A stretch of 64,000 bases of DNA from positions 1,147,534 to 1,211,533 of the forward strand of contig JAMWFC010000088.1 in assembly GCA_027475525.1 (NCBI GenBank), written 5' to 3'. Made by a program: the position numbers and the translations under genes. Source of the DNA: Macrolepiota albuminosa (Eukaryota > Basidiomycota > Agaricomycetes > Agaricales > Agaricaceae). How positions within the stretch are numbered: the stretch's first letter is position 1; the number at the start of each line of letters is the position of its first letter. The notes under the pieces are model-generated. The model did not search any database, was not told the DNA's origin, and saw only the letters and a list, made by a program, of their open reading frames with translations. Positions 1 to 11,300 of this stretch are shown here, in pieces.

Positions 1-343
1 CCCATGGTACTGACGGCGGCCCCGTCACCACACCCGCATACGTTGGATATGACGCAGTTGGACGTGACGACGGTTCCTGATAATAGCGCTCGCGGCGCGT
101 GCTGTCCTCCGGGCGCCCATAGCGCCCTTCATCATCGACCTCCATCTCTTGCGAGTGGAGGGGCGTCTGATAGGGAAGCGGCTCATCACGGCCTGGATAG
201 GCCACCGCTGACTGAAACTGGCTTGCCGCCGGATATGGCGGCTGCCTCGGGTACTGAGTTGACACTTGTATATTCGGGGGTCTCCCCCCTCCACTAGAGC
301 CTTGCCGGCTCTGATCAGTATTTTGCGGCCCCCAATAGGCCAT
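1..343 (-). CDS. N-terminal part of a Pro/Gln-rich protein, runs off the left edge
   Basis: An open frame starts at the ATG on the minus strand at 343 and stays open for 114 codons to the window edge. An in-frame TAG lies a few codons upstream of this ATG, so it is the first possible start. The protein begins MAYWGPQNTDQ and is rich in Pro, Gln, Gly, Tyr and Ser, with an acidic patch (EMEVDDEG) followed by Arg-rich sequence. It looks disordered. I do not recognise a family. It could be a host gene or the gag start of another retroelement, because element 1 lies directly upstream of it. The 77-bp duplication at 547-700 means its linkage to element 1 rests on a contig join. Confidence 0.45.
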   Translation of the reverse strand, partial: MAYWGPQNTDQSRQGSSGGGRPPNIQVSTQYPRQPPYPAASQFQSAVAYPGRDEPLPYQTPLHSQEMEVDDEGRYGRPEDSTRRERYYQEPSSRPTASYPTYAGVVTGPPSVPW

Positions 344-649
344 TTTCGCTAAACACGTAGACTACGTGTATTGGGACTCGAGAAAAGAGGGAAAAAAAAC
401 AATCTCCCAACTCCGCTAGTGGTGTAAACAACCACAAATACACGCCACCCGGCCTCTCACCGGCGATCATAGTCGCATAAACGGTCACAAACAGTAGCCA
501 CAATTAGTAGCCACCTGGTCATTCACCGGCCATCAAAGTGGACTTTGTCCACATTCCACCACCCCACGCACATTATGCGCGTTTTGCTAGCTGTTGAGGG
601 TGTTTCACGCCCTGCAACTCTAGGTCCACATTCCACCACCCCACGCACA
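344..649. other. Short non-coding gap between the left-edge CDS and element 1
   Basis: About 300 bp with no coding signal. It should contain the promoter of the left-edge CDS and the 3' end of element 1. I could not find a copy of any LTR here that matches the far side of element 1. The first 77-bp duplication begins at 547. Confidence 0.4.
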
Positions 650-700
650 TTATGCGCGTTTTGCTAGCTGTTGAGGGTGTTTCACGCCCTGCAACTCTAG
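547..700. repeat. 77-bp exact tandem duplication 1
   Basis: Copies 547-623 and 624-700 are identical with a period of 77. It lies at the 3' end of element 1; the polyprotein stop codon falls in the second copy. Probably an unmerged contig overlap. Confidence 0.9.
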
Positions 701-3700
701 GTACCTGTCCATCGCTGCAAGGTCTCTGCAGTTCACTAGTGGTTCCCAGGTAGTATCACCTAAGCTCCACCTCACCTCGAATTTGAGGGTTCCTTTTGTC
801 CACCGGTGACCGATGAGGTCATCTACAAACCACTCCTGGTCATTGCCAGTTCCAAAGTCATACGGCTCCGGCGTTGCGCGATTAGGAAATAGCGCATCAC
901 TACTGGCCATATACGGTCGCAATAGCGACACGTGAAACTTGGGCACTATCCTGCGCGCTTGCAGCGCCTGGGGTAGTTCCAGCACGTAGTTAGACGTGCT
1001 CGGTTCCGCCTCAAGGACCTTATATGGTCCAATCCATTTCGGACACAGCTTGCTCGCCCTGCCTTTTGGCAAGTTCAAGTTCTTCGTCAAAAGGTACACT
1101 AGGCTCCCTTTCTCGATATCCGGCTCATCACGTCTGCAATTATTCGCATGTTTGGTTTGCCACACACGCGATTCTATAATCGCATCATGGGCATCTGCCA
1201 GATTCCTTAGCGCGTTGCGCGCAAACTGCTTGACTCTCACATGAATAACTTTGTCCGTACAAAGTTCACGAATCATGGATGGCATGTAGCCATTGTTGAG
1301 TTCAAAGGGTGAGTACCCTGTGGTTTCCGATATACTCGCGTTTATCGCAAATTCCACGAGTGGACATCTATCCACCCAGTCCTTCTGATCAGGACGTACG
1401 AACGCTCGCAAGATTTGCGCGATATTTCTATTCGCACGTTCCGTTTGACCATCCGTTTGCGGATGAAACGATGTCGACATGAGCAACTTTGCTCCTAGCA
1501 GCTTGTGCAACTCCTTCCACCATTTGGAAGTAAACTTAGCATCTCGATCGCTCACGATCGAGCTGGGCAGTCCATGGAGACGTACTATCTCCTTGAGATA
1601 GATCCACGACAAGTCTGACGCGGTCATGGTGGTTCTCACCGGAATGAGATGGACCATACTGGTCATTCTGCAGATCACTACCCACAGGTAGTTAAAGCCT
1701 TTCGACTCGGGGAACGGACCTATAAAGTCCATCCCAATTGAATCCCAAGGTTTGACCGGAATGGGTAGCAAATGCAGCTTTCCCGGTGGCTTCAAAGTCG
1801 ATACTTTCGACTGTTGACATAGCTCGCATGTCGAGCAGAATTGGCTCGTCTCTTTGGCCATTTGCGGCCACCAGTACCAGCGTCGCACATAGTCCAGCGT
1901 TTTCTGAGTTCCGAAGTGGCCCACTACTCTATGGGCCTGGTCCAGGATAGTCGTAATCAGCGACCTCTCCCAGGGAATGCAGATGACTTTGGACCCCGTG
2001 GGTCTGGTAAGGTAGACGAGCTGCTGCTCCATCTGGAAGCGTGGATGCGCTTGGATATTGTTCAGAATCTCTACGAAGAGATTATCATCCTTGTATCCTT
2101 GCTGGATACGTGTGCGGAATTGCACATTGCCTAAGTCGGCCGGTGCAGGCATATGGTCCTTTGACTCCAGCGCTTGCTGGAGCGTCATATCAGTACCTCT
2201 CATAGGCACCTCTTGCCTCGTCTCTTCACGTGGCTGAGGGACCTCATGATCCACTAGCACCTGAGCTTCGATATCGCGAGTCTCTTGCTGTTCCTGCAGT
2301 CGCTTACTGCGACGTGTTTCCTGTGCTTGCATGGCGTGTAACTCGACCCTATGTTCCCTGATTTCATGGAATCAATGCAGAGGCAAATCCTCGCCCTCTG
2401 GGTCAATACGTTTGTCCACCTGGACATAGTCATGCGCGTCATAGACATCATCTCGAGTATCACTCTCGAAATATCGAGATAGGCAATCCACCACTTTGTT
2501 CAATTCACCTTTTACATAGGTGATGTCGAACTGGTACCGCGACATGTAGTCGATCCAGCGACGTTGTCGCGGGGACAGGTGCACCTGAGTCTTGAAGAAC
2601 TCTAGTGCTTTGTGATCCGTGATAATATGGATCTTATATCCCATCAGTTTATCCTCCCACTTTAGGAGGGCTTCCAGTATTGCGAGTGTTTCTAACTCGT
2701 GCACAGCATAATTCTGCTGAGCAGCAGTGAATTTACGGGACATAAATCCTGCTGGTTGGCAGGTCTGCCATGTTTTACCCTGGCCAAACATGGCCCCAAC
2801 CCCAGTCTTCGACGCATCGCAGATTAGCCAGATGGGCTCGTCGATGCGTGGGTCAATTGGCCGGATAACCGGCATTTTTGCACATATGCGCTTAATCATC
2901 TCAAAACACCGCTGATGCAGCGGTCTCCAATGAAACGGTGACCCATTCTGGGTCATGGCCATAAGTGGCCCAGTGTATGCAGTGATGTCTGGCAAGAAAT
3001 TGCCAATATAGTTCACCAGTCCGACAAATCATTGGATATCATTATATGTGCGTAGAGTACGCCACTCTCGGATTCGGTCAAGCTTATCCGTATCAGGATG
3101 AATGCCCTTCTCGTCAATGACGTGGCCGAGACAATCTATACTCGTTGTGTACAACTTGCACTTCTTCCATTTGAGATAGAGGCTGGCCTTCCGTAGTCAT
3201 TCAAATACGACTCGTAGGTGCTGCTCATGCTCCTCAATGGAGTCAGAAAATATGAATATATTGTCTAAATAGACGTGCATAAACTTCCCGATTACATCTC
3301 GGAAGATTGAGGTCATTAACCTCTGAAATGTTGCCGGTGCATTACAATCACCAATCTGCATGATGTTACTCACAAACGTCCCCATCAGGGACAAGAACAG
3401 TGTCTTCGGTATATCCTCTTCGTGGATGCGAACCTGTTCGTACGCGTCTGTGAGGTCGATTTTCGACCGATACTTCGCTGTCGCGACATCTTCTCATATC
3501 ACTTCCTGATCTGGAAGAGGTGTTACATCCTTGACGGTATTATCATTGCGCTGTCGCGCATCCAATGCCGTCTGTAATGTTCCATCCTTCTTGGGGATAC
3601 AAAGCAATGGTGCAGCTTGCACCGCTGGTCGTGGTTCCCACCACTTCGCGTTTATGTATCTATTCGTCTTTTCACGAAGTTGATCCTGAAGTGCTCGCAG

Positions 3701-6700
3701 GCAGCGAGGCAAATGATACTTGTACTGCTTGTTATCGTCAATGAGGTTGATCTCATGATTAACCTCCCGCCATGGAGGAAGCTCCTCCTTCGTTCCATTG
3801 ACAATATCAGCGAACTCCCGTTGCCATTGCTGGCGCAGTCGAGGAATATCCTCCTCTGTAAGGCTCAAAGCCTTGCCTTTTCCTTTGGCTACGTGTGCTA
3901 TACGCGGTTGAACCTTTGGTTCAAATCGCTCCCGTAAGGCACGTACGTGCTCCTCTGTGAGGTCTCCTGGATTCAACCTTACAACCGGTTGTTTCCTCGT
4001 TGTACTCGCCGATGACTGCACACTTCTTGCCTTCAGCGAGAATCCGTCAAATACGATATCCGATGTTTCAGAGATCTCGTCCTCTTGTGCGTGACGGTAC
4101 ACTTCTCCCGTCTGGGTCGCTTGCCCACTTCCCATAGCCTGTGTCACCATTGACGCTACCAACTCATTCCACTCCCGTGGCATTCGTGGGTCATACGCCC
4201 ATTGCACTCCTGGCCGAGGCACTGGTCAATCCATTAGCGACCTAGTGCTACCCACAGTTCCCATCGTACTGTATACCTCGTCCTTGACGAGATCCTCAAC
4301 CTTCACTCGAGAGCTAGTCGGCTGGCATTCCAGCGACTCCACCACGCGTTTACTACGCTCATTCTTGCACTGCACAGCCTGTTTAGGCTTTCCATTGGTA
4401 CACCCAGTCACATCCGGGTGCTTCCCCTTCTTCAGAGTTCCTTGAAACTCTTCCTCAGTCATCAGTATAGCCAGCAAATCAGCCAGCAGGCTTTTTGGTG
4501 GGGCCTGTTTGTCCTCCACCTCCTGTACAGTCGCTCTCCTGCGACCATCTAGTCAGTTGCGCTCATCACGCCGCTTTTCAGTTGCGCGATAGCGCCTCAA
4601 ACGACCATCTGTATTGTTCAACACCACTTTCTCCGCCTTCAAAGGCGTACCATTCACAACGACCATGTCGTTCACGAAATCCAGCGACACCTTGTTCTTA
4701 CGCATGAATGGCGTACCGATAATCATGTCATAGCGATCAAAATTCGCTATATCAAATCCAGCGACACCTTGTTCTTACGCATGAATGGCGTACCGATAAT
4801 CATGTCATAGCGATCAAAATTCGCTATATCCACGTATTCCTTTGTCGACGTTCCTGACGTCTTTATTCTCACCTCTGTGCCAAACTGCAACATAGCGCGA
4901 CTCCCCACAGTCCCCAGCTGGAGCATCAAGGGCTCCTCCAGTTCATGAACGCGAATCGCGTTGACGTGAGCAAACTGGGGCGTAATGCCCGTAGTGGTAC
5001 TCCTGGAGTCCCACAACATTCATGCTGGATGTCCATTGACATCAACATACGTGACCAGGCACTCCTTCTCCTCGGGAGTATAGCGTGGCCGCTGCAACTT
5101 ATTAGTTGCCTTCTGCAGGGTTACGCGTCTCATTTGGACGCGCTGGACTCCACAGCACTCCGTCAGTGCAAACAGGTGTTCCTCCTCGTCATCACGAGCA
5201 TAGTAGTTGCTGTCGTACACATCCACTGCGACGTATTTGTCGCCATCAATCTGGACGCTCTCAGCGTCATCCATTTCCGACCCGTCAGCCTCTACCTGCG
5301 GCTCTTCCTCCGCTTCCTCAACGATATCGTCGTCCTCGTCGTCACTGACGACATCGCTAGGTGCCGCAGCTGTATGGGCCGCTCGGATGTGTGCCTTAGG
5401 AGGGGCGGGACACTCCTTAGCGAAATGCCCGCTCCTGCCACAGTTATAGCACGCTGAGGGATCCCCGGCAGGCCTTCTCTGGGCCGCTCCTGGAGCCCCA
5501 GCAGTTTTGCCTGCTATACGCGGTACAGGCGCCACCACTCCTCTCGGTGCTACTTGATTCTGACCCAAAAAGGGTCGACTATCCTTTGCTGGCAACTGTC
5601 CAGCAGGCTTCGATCGAGGCCGTTGGCCTCCAGGAATTGTCTTACAAACAACGAATCGCGGATTGCGATTATTCTCCATATCTGTCCGTTTGGCCAGGAA
5701 GGTTCCCACCTTCACTGCCTGACGGTTCACTGGTCCTCGGCGTGAACTACGCTGCTTATAATGGTTTGCAGTCCGTGTCAACTGCTCATAACGGATGGCA
5801 TACGCCAAGAATTTGGTCACAGTATTGACCTCCGGAGACAAATTATCGTCGCGTATCAACGCTCTCCTCATGTCTGCGGGTATTCCATCCAGGAATGTCT
5901 CGTGGATAGTGTATTCGTCTGGATAGACGGCCATATTCTGTGCATGACCCACCAGGTCATCATAAAAGGTCTGGACGCCAGTCTTAGCATCATACACTGC
6001 CTTTCTAAAGGCATCACGAGCTTCCTGCATCGTAGCAGCGTTGACAAACCGATTATACAGTCCTATCAGGACCTCTTTAAATGTCCAGTGCGATTTGTCG
6101 CGATTAATGTGGAGAACATGGCGACGGAACCAATTCCAAGCCTCTCCTTCCATAAATTCGTGTAGCACGAATATCCTTTCCTGGTCCATGTCGTCTCCAC
6201 CATAGCAGCAGGCTGCGAGGTGGTAGCACACGTCCATGGCCCAGTCCTCCAGTTGCGAGAACCTATGTCCTCCAGCGTACGCACGTATGTGCTTACCATC
6301 GGATTTACGGGGGCTTACCCCAGCAGGGAACTTAAATCTGACTCCAAGGGAGTCATCCACCAGACGAGTGAGGCGGTCATGCATATGATCCATATGGATC
6401 CTGACCGCTTCATTCATTCCCGGCGTAGTTTCACACAAATCATGAGGTGCGGGCATCGAAAATGCCTGAGGACTGCGAAACAGGTGCTCATTGGCCACTC
6501 TTTCCGGCCGTGTGGTGGGCTGTTGCCTCACTTGTTGCTCTGCTGGTAATCCACCAGCCTGCCTGCCACTATCACGACGATTATTATCGTCCTGATTGTT
6601 ATTTCTACGATCACGATCTCCACCGTCGTGATTGCAACGACTTGGCTCCCTCTGTTCGTAGTGACCACTGCTGTTGTCACTACCACCCGGATCTCTGTCC

Positions 6701-8127
6701 GGTTCAGCAGTCCGAGCCACGAATTGTCGCTGCATGTCATTGACAGGTGTTACGCCCTCACACCCTTCAAAGACTACCCCCTGGTTGTCAATGAACGACT
6801 CACCATGATTGCGCAAGTCCTGGTTGCGTATCCTTTGGTAATTGACATGTTCATTCCAGTTGTCCACTAGGTGGACACGTCGCACTACGTGTCGTGGTCG
6901 TGTTCGCTCCTCAAGAATGTGGACTTCGTCCACCTCTTCCTTGATTGTAACTTGCTTACGAGGTGTCTTAACCTCCTGCACTGCAAGTGCCTCTGGCTCT
7001 GCCAGAGTCGTCGTTACAGTCTCCACCTCAGACAATGCCTGCTGAGGCACTCCGCTAACAATGCGTTGACGGTTTGCAGCGTTCTGACGCCGAACGTAGT
7101 CTTGCTGAGACTCATTAGCCTGACGAGGCGCATTGAGCAATTCCATCGCGTTTGCGATTAATGGCGCTCATCTGCGCACACTCATCTCACATTCTACTGA
7201 GTCGGCTGGAGTAGCCATTGAGACTGCTGACCCTCACGCCTCTTTGCGCTTAAGGTATTCCACTACTTCGAGTTCGAAGATGCGCACAAACAATTCGATA
7301 TATTCACTTGAATCTGCACGGGGTACATCGTGGCTCCTAGCCGCCAGCAACTGTAAGTGCTTCACTACATAAAGCTGAAGACGCTTTCGCGTCGATTCCT
7401 TCACGACCGCCGGATATCGGTCCAATACTAGCTGCAACTGGATAGATAAGGTCGAATGCGACCTTTTGCTTTCCTCATCATCTGAGGACTCCAACTCGGA
7501 CTCTAAGTCCATAACTCTCCTGAGGCCGTCATGCCTCACTTGCGGCTGTTTGCCGGCTCGTCGGTGCAACTCTGGACTTCCAGGCGCTGTTAACGCCTTG
7601 TCCAACCTTATGACATTGTCGTCCTCCCTACTGACCACTATTGCTGGTCCTTGCTTCTGTCCTTGTGTCGTCAACGATGACGGTCCCGGTTCAGTGGCAG
7701 CATTGGCCACATATTCCAAATGCCGTTCCGTAGGTGCAGTCCGGAATGGGGTGCTATGCGCAAACGCGCTGCCTTGTGCCATGTCCGAGTACTGGGTAAC
7801 GTCCGGTTGACCCTCAGAGGGAGCTGAAGAGCTCTCAGGCAATACCGGATACATCAGTGAAGGCATTTGGCTCGCTGGCAGCGACACTCCTGAGACCGTG
7901 GATCTATCTCCTGGTTTTCCACCAGGTCGTACAATGGACATCATCCGTGATACGGATAGCCCACCAGGCATTCCATAGCTTGCGCTGACATTGCGAGGGG
8001 TCTTTTCGTCCCGCTTTGGCGGAGGTTGGTATGCTGACACAGATTGCGTCTTCCCAGCCTGAAGCACAGGTAAGTCACCTGCGTCTGCAGCTGGGAACGG
8101 AGGATCCGGATCAAGAGAGCCAGTCAT
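650..8127 (-). mobile_element. Ty3/gypsy chromovirus element 1, coding part, decayed
   Basis: This is a gag-pol retrotransposon on the minus strand with domain order gag, CCHC zinc knuckle, protease, reverse transcriptase, RNase H, integrase, chromodomain. This order is diagnostic of Ty3/gypsy (Metaviridae) chromoviruses. No LTR pair was found: the 233 bp upstream (8128-8360) and the 300 bp downstream (344-649) show no shared sequence by eye. The LTRs may be lost, collapsed in assembly, or highly diverged. It lies head-to-tail with element 2. Confidence 0.9.
650..8127 (-). pseudogene. Element 1 gag-pol polyprotein with nine in-frame TGA codons
   Basis: If one copy of the 77-bp duplication at 4677-4830 is ignored, a single frame runs from the ATG at 8127 to the stop at 650 (2,467 codons). 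It is interrupted by TGA at 7234, 7168, 5020, 4553, 4226, 3494, 3197, 3029 and 2372 (lowest coordinate of each). Gag carries a CCHC knuckle (CYNCGRSGHFAKEC) near 5440. The protease active site reads DSR instead of DSG at 5002-5010. The reverse transcriptase box reads YLDN instead of YLDD near 3260. RNase H lies at about 2372-3016. Integrase (650-2332) keeps the HHCC zinc site and D,D,E residues (GMDFIGP, SDRDAKF, TDGQTERANR) and ends in a chromodomain (FEVRWSLGDTTWEPL). The element cannot be autonomous as written. Each stop can be derived from CGA by one transition. Confidence 0.88.
4677..4830. repeat. 77-bp exact tandem duplication 2
   Basis: Copies 4677-4753 and 4754-4830 are identical. The duplication breaks the protease frame of element 1 just after the conserved segment DRYDMIIGTPF. 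Skipping one copy continues the frame into KVSLDFVNDMVVVNG and joins it to the downstream reverse transcriptase. This frame repair supports an assembly origin. Confidence 0.92.
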
Positions 8128-8360
8128 GGAAGCACGTTTTCAGCGTGATGCCAACAGAGAATCAAGAAGTTTTGATGAGAGTTGCCTAGTCGGTAACAAG
8201 CCTAGAGTCTAAAGCCGATAGCAGAAGATTTAAAAAAATGTAACCGGAGTTACGGGTTAGAACTATCTTGTGTGTATCACACAAGTGCTAAATCAGACCG
8301 CAGTATTGGATTGACTAGTACTTAGAGTGAAAACAAGATGTTGTCTTATGTAATACTCTA
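8128..8360. other. Gap between elements 1 and 2
   Basis: These 233 bp must hold the 5' end of element 1 and the 3' end of element 2. I see no TG..CA bounded repeat shared with 344-649 or 16410-17048, no clear primer binding site, and no polypurine tract. Confidence 0.4.
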
Positions 8361-11300
8361 CTAATTGGTTATAGCGTCGTTGACGCTGATGATAATACGG
8401 ATGACTCCGTTACAGAAACGATACTTGTACTCATGATCAGGGACAGAGTTGAAAATCTCTGCAAAGCGGTCCAACCCAAATGGCATGGCTGCCTTGGTGT
8501 GTCCTCCTTTCTTGCATACTTTCTTATTGAATTCAAGGTACTCCAGCATCTGAAGGGGGTGAATCGTGAAGCTGAGTTTTTGATTCGGAGGAGTGAGGTG
8601 GATGAGCTGGGTATGTTTATCTTGATGTACCCAAGGATGCTTAGGAATACTGGGGACGTCATAGGATTGACCATGAGAGGAGAAGCCATGCCTAGAGTAT
8701 TGGTGGCGCCCTCCACGGCCACAAGCATTACGATAGGGTGGCATAGGGAGTGGAGTGCAGGTGAGGTCGACTAGAGATAGGTGAAGGGAAGAGATGGGGG
8801 GTTGAAGGAGGTCCTGTGCAGCATTGCAGGTGAGTCCTCCCTCGTTATAACACGGTTCCATCTCTATCGTTCCCAGATAGGACTGTGGGTCATCAGGGGG
8901 TGGTACACCCACACCCTCCAGAAGCTTGGATATACGTTCTATTCCAAGGAGGTCAAAATAGGGCGGTAAGAGGTCAAGTTCTGAAACCTGAGAATAGCTC
9001 ATCCAAGTCTTGTCACCAGCTTTCCACAGCACCTCAAATGTGGCATTCGCACAAGAGCCCTTGTGTGCAACAATCTTGTCAGCTGCCCACTCGCTAGCAT
9101 CCTCGTTTACTATTTGCTCATCCAGGCGGCCAGGAAACAGCCGATCATCATTAGGCTTGTGGATACGAAGTAATGACGCATGAAACACATTATGAATTCC
9201 CCGTCGTTTCATTTCAGCAGGTAGTTTAACCTGAAATGAACTATTTCCATAGTCCTCCGTAATAGGATAAGGCCCTACAAACTTGGGGATAAATTTTTGA
9301 GTAAGTCCCTTCGGAAAACTCATATTCTCAGTAGACACGTAAACCAAATCATTTACTGTGAATGGCATCATCCTTCTTTTACGATTGGCATCTCGGGTCT
9401 GTTTTACCCGAGCACCAATAATACTATCATGTGCTGCCATGATGGCTAAGCGCAGTCGCTGGGCAAAAACTCGTACCCCTGGAAACTCTGATCTAGGGGC
9501 TGTTTGCCATATCATTGGCCTGGGCATTCGGCCAGTGTTCAGGAAAAACGGTGAGTATCCAGTCGTTTCTGATCGTGCTGAGTTAATGGCAAACTCTACT
9601 GCTGGTAACTTAGCAACCCAATCCTTTTGTGTAGGGCCAATACATTGACGGATCATCTGAGTAATGGTTCTATTTGCTCGTTCAGTGGAGCCATCTGATT
9701 CTGGATGGTATGCTGACGACATTCGGAGTTGAGTTCCGATTAGTTCATGGAGGTGAGTCCAAAAAGTGCTTGTAAAATAAGAATCTCTGTCACTGACAAT
9801 TGCTCTTGGCAATCCATGATATCTGTAGACTTCACTGAATACCAGCTCAGCCACATTTCAGGCAGTGTAATCAGTACGACTAGGCACTATGTGTACCATT
9901 CCTGTTAGCAAGTCAATGATGACAGTAATTGCATCATATGTTCCATTTCGATCTTTTGATTCCGGCAGAGGTCCTAAGAAATCAATTCCTATCACTTCCC
10001 ATGGTTGGGTAGGTATTTTTAGAGGATTTAAGAGACCATATGGGCGTTGGTTATTAGGCTTACTACGCATACAAACAGTACAGGTTTCGCAGTACTTTCT
10101 GACATCCTTTTCCATAGTCTTCCACCAGACTATTTCCCGTAAGTAAGTGTAAGTCTTTCTATGCCCAAGATGGGCTAATAACGAATGTGCTTCTGAGATA
10201 ACTATCTCACGGACACTCCTGCCATTAACAATGATTGATGGAACGCAAAGCTTTCTCTCTGTTGCTGTCCGAAGGTAAACTAAACCATCTTCGCATTCAA
10301 AATTCTTATAGGCCTTAGGATCTTCAAGGATCTTTTTGAATAGATTATCTTCAGCATATCTGTCTTTTATCATGTCCAGTAAGTCGATCGGTTGTTTATT
10401 TCCTCTTAATAATTCCTCAATTGAGATGGGTGGCATCGCTTCGATCTGTTCTCGAAGTGCTTCTGACTGTGCTGCCAATTGCTCATCTCTTTCCTGTTCC
10501 AAGGAGTTGGTGACTTTGTCACTCTGTTGTTTATCCTTATGTCTAGCTGGTATTCTTATTAACAGTTTTTCATGCACAGGATCAGTTTCTCTATCTGTCC
10601 CGCCCTCCTTTTGTTTTTGAGGGCCCTTAAGAACAAAATGACGTTTCATTCTTGCAGCAAACTCTTTCGAGGTCTCCGGTCGTCCAGTCTCGGCAGGTTT
10701 AACACTGCTTCTATTGTTCCTCCGATTCGGAGGTGGTTTGATTCCCAGTGTAGCCATGCTGGTCAGTTCAGATTGATCCTGTATTTCTGTGGCACTCTCG
10801 CCCTCCATTCCAACAAGAACAGGCATCGAAATCATATGCTCTCCCAGATAATCATTGTCTATCACATCATGGTACGTGTATTCACTCCGAGATCTCACTG
10901 TACCTGACTCCTCATTTGAGTATAGTCGAGATAACGCATCTGACAAAATGTTTTCAGTACCTGGGACATAAATGACTTCAAAATCGAACTCCGAAATCTT
11001 CTCAAGCCATCTGGCTTGTCGTCCCGACAAGTTCTTTTGTTCCAGTAAGTGAATCAGTCCTTTGTGGTCAGTGTACCACTTAAATCGGACTCCTTGTAGG
11101 ATGTCTCAATACCTTAACATAGTTTCAACCCCTGCAAGCATCTTGACTTCATGGACAGGGTAATTCTGTTGAGCGGGATTAAGCTTCGCTAAGAAAAATG
11201 CTGATACGTCTGCTGTCTTCCAATCATGTCCTTGACTAACAACACCAGCTATTCCTGTAGCACAGCCGTCAGTCACAACATTCACTGGTGGTGCTTTGTT

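Noticed and set aside
7147..7233. Gag of element 1 as two separate natural open reading frames (7234-8127 and 5020-7146)
   Set aside because: Both are in the same frame and separated only by two TGA codons that fit CGA decay, so one original gag frame is simpler.
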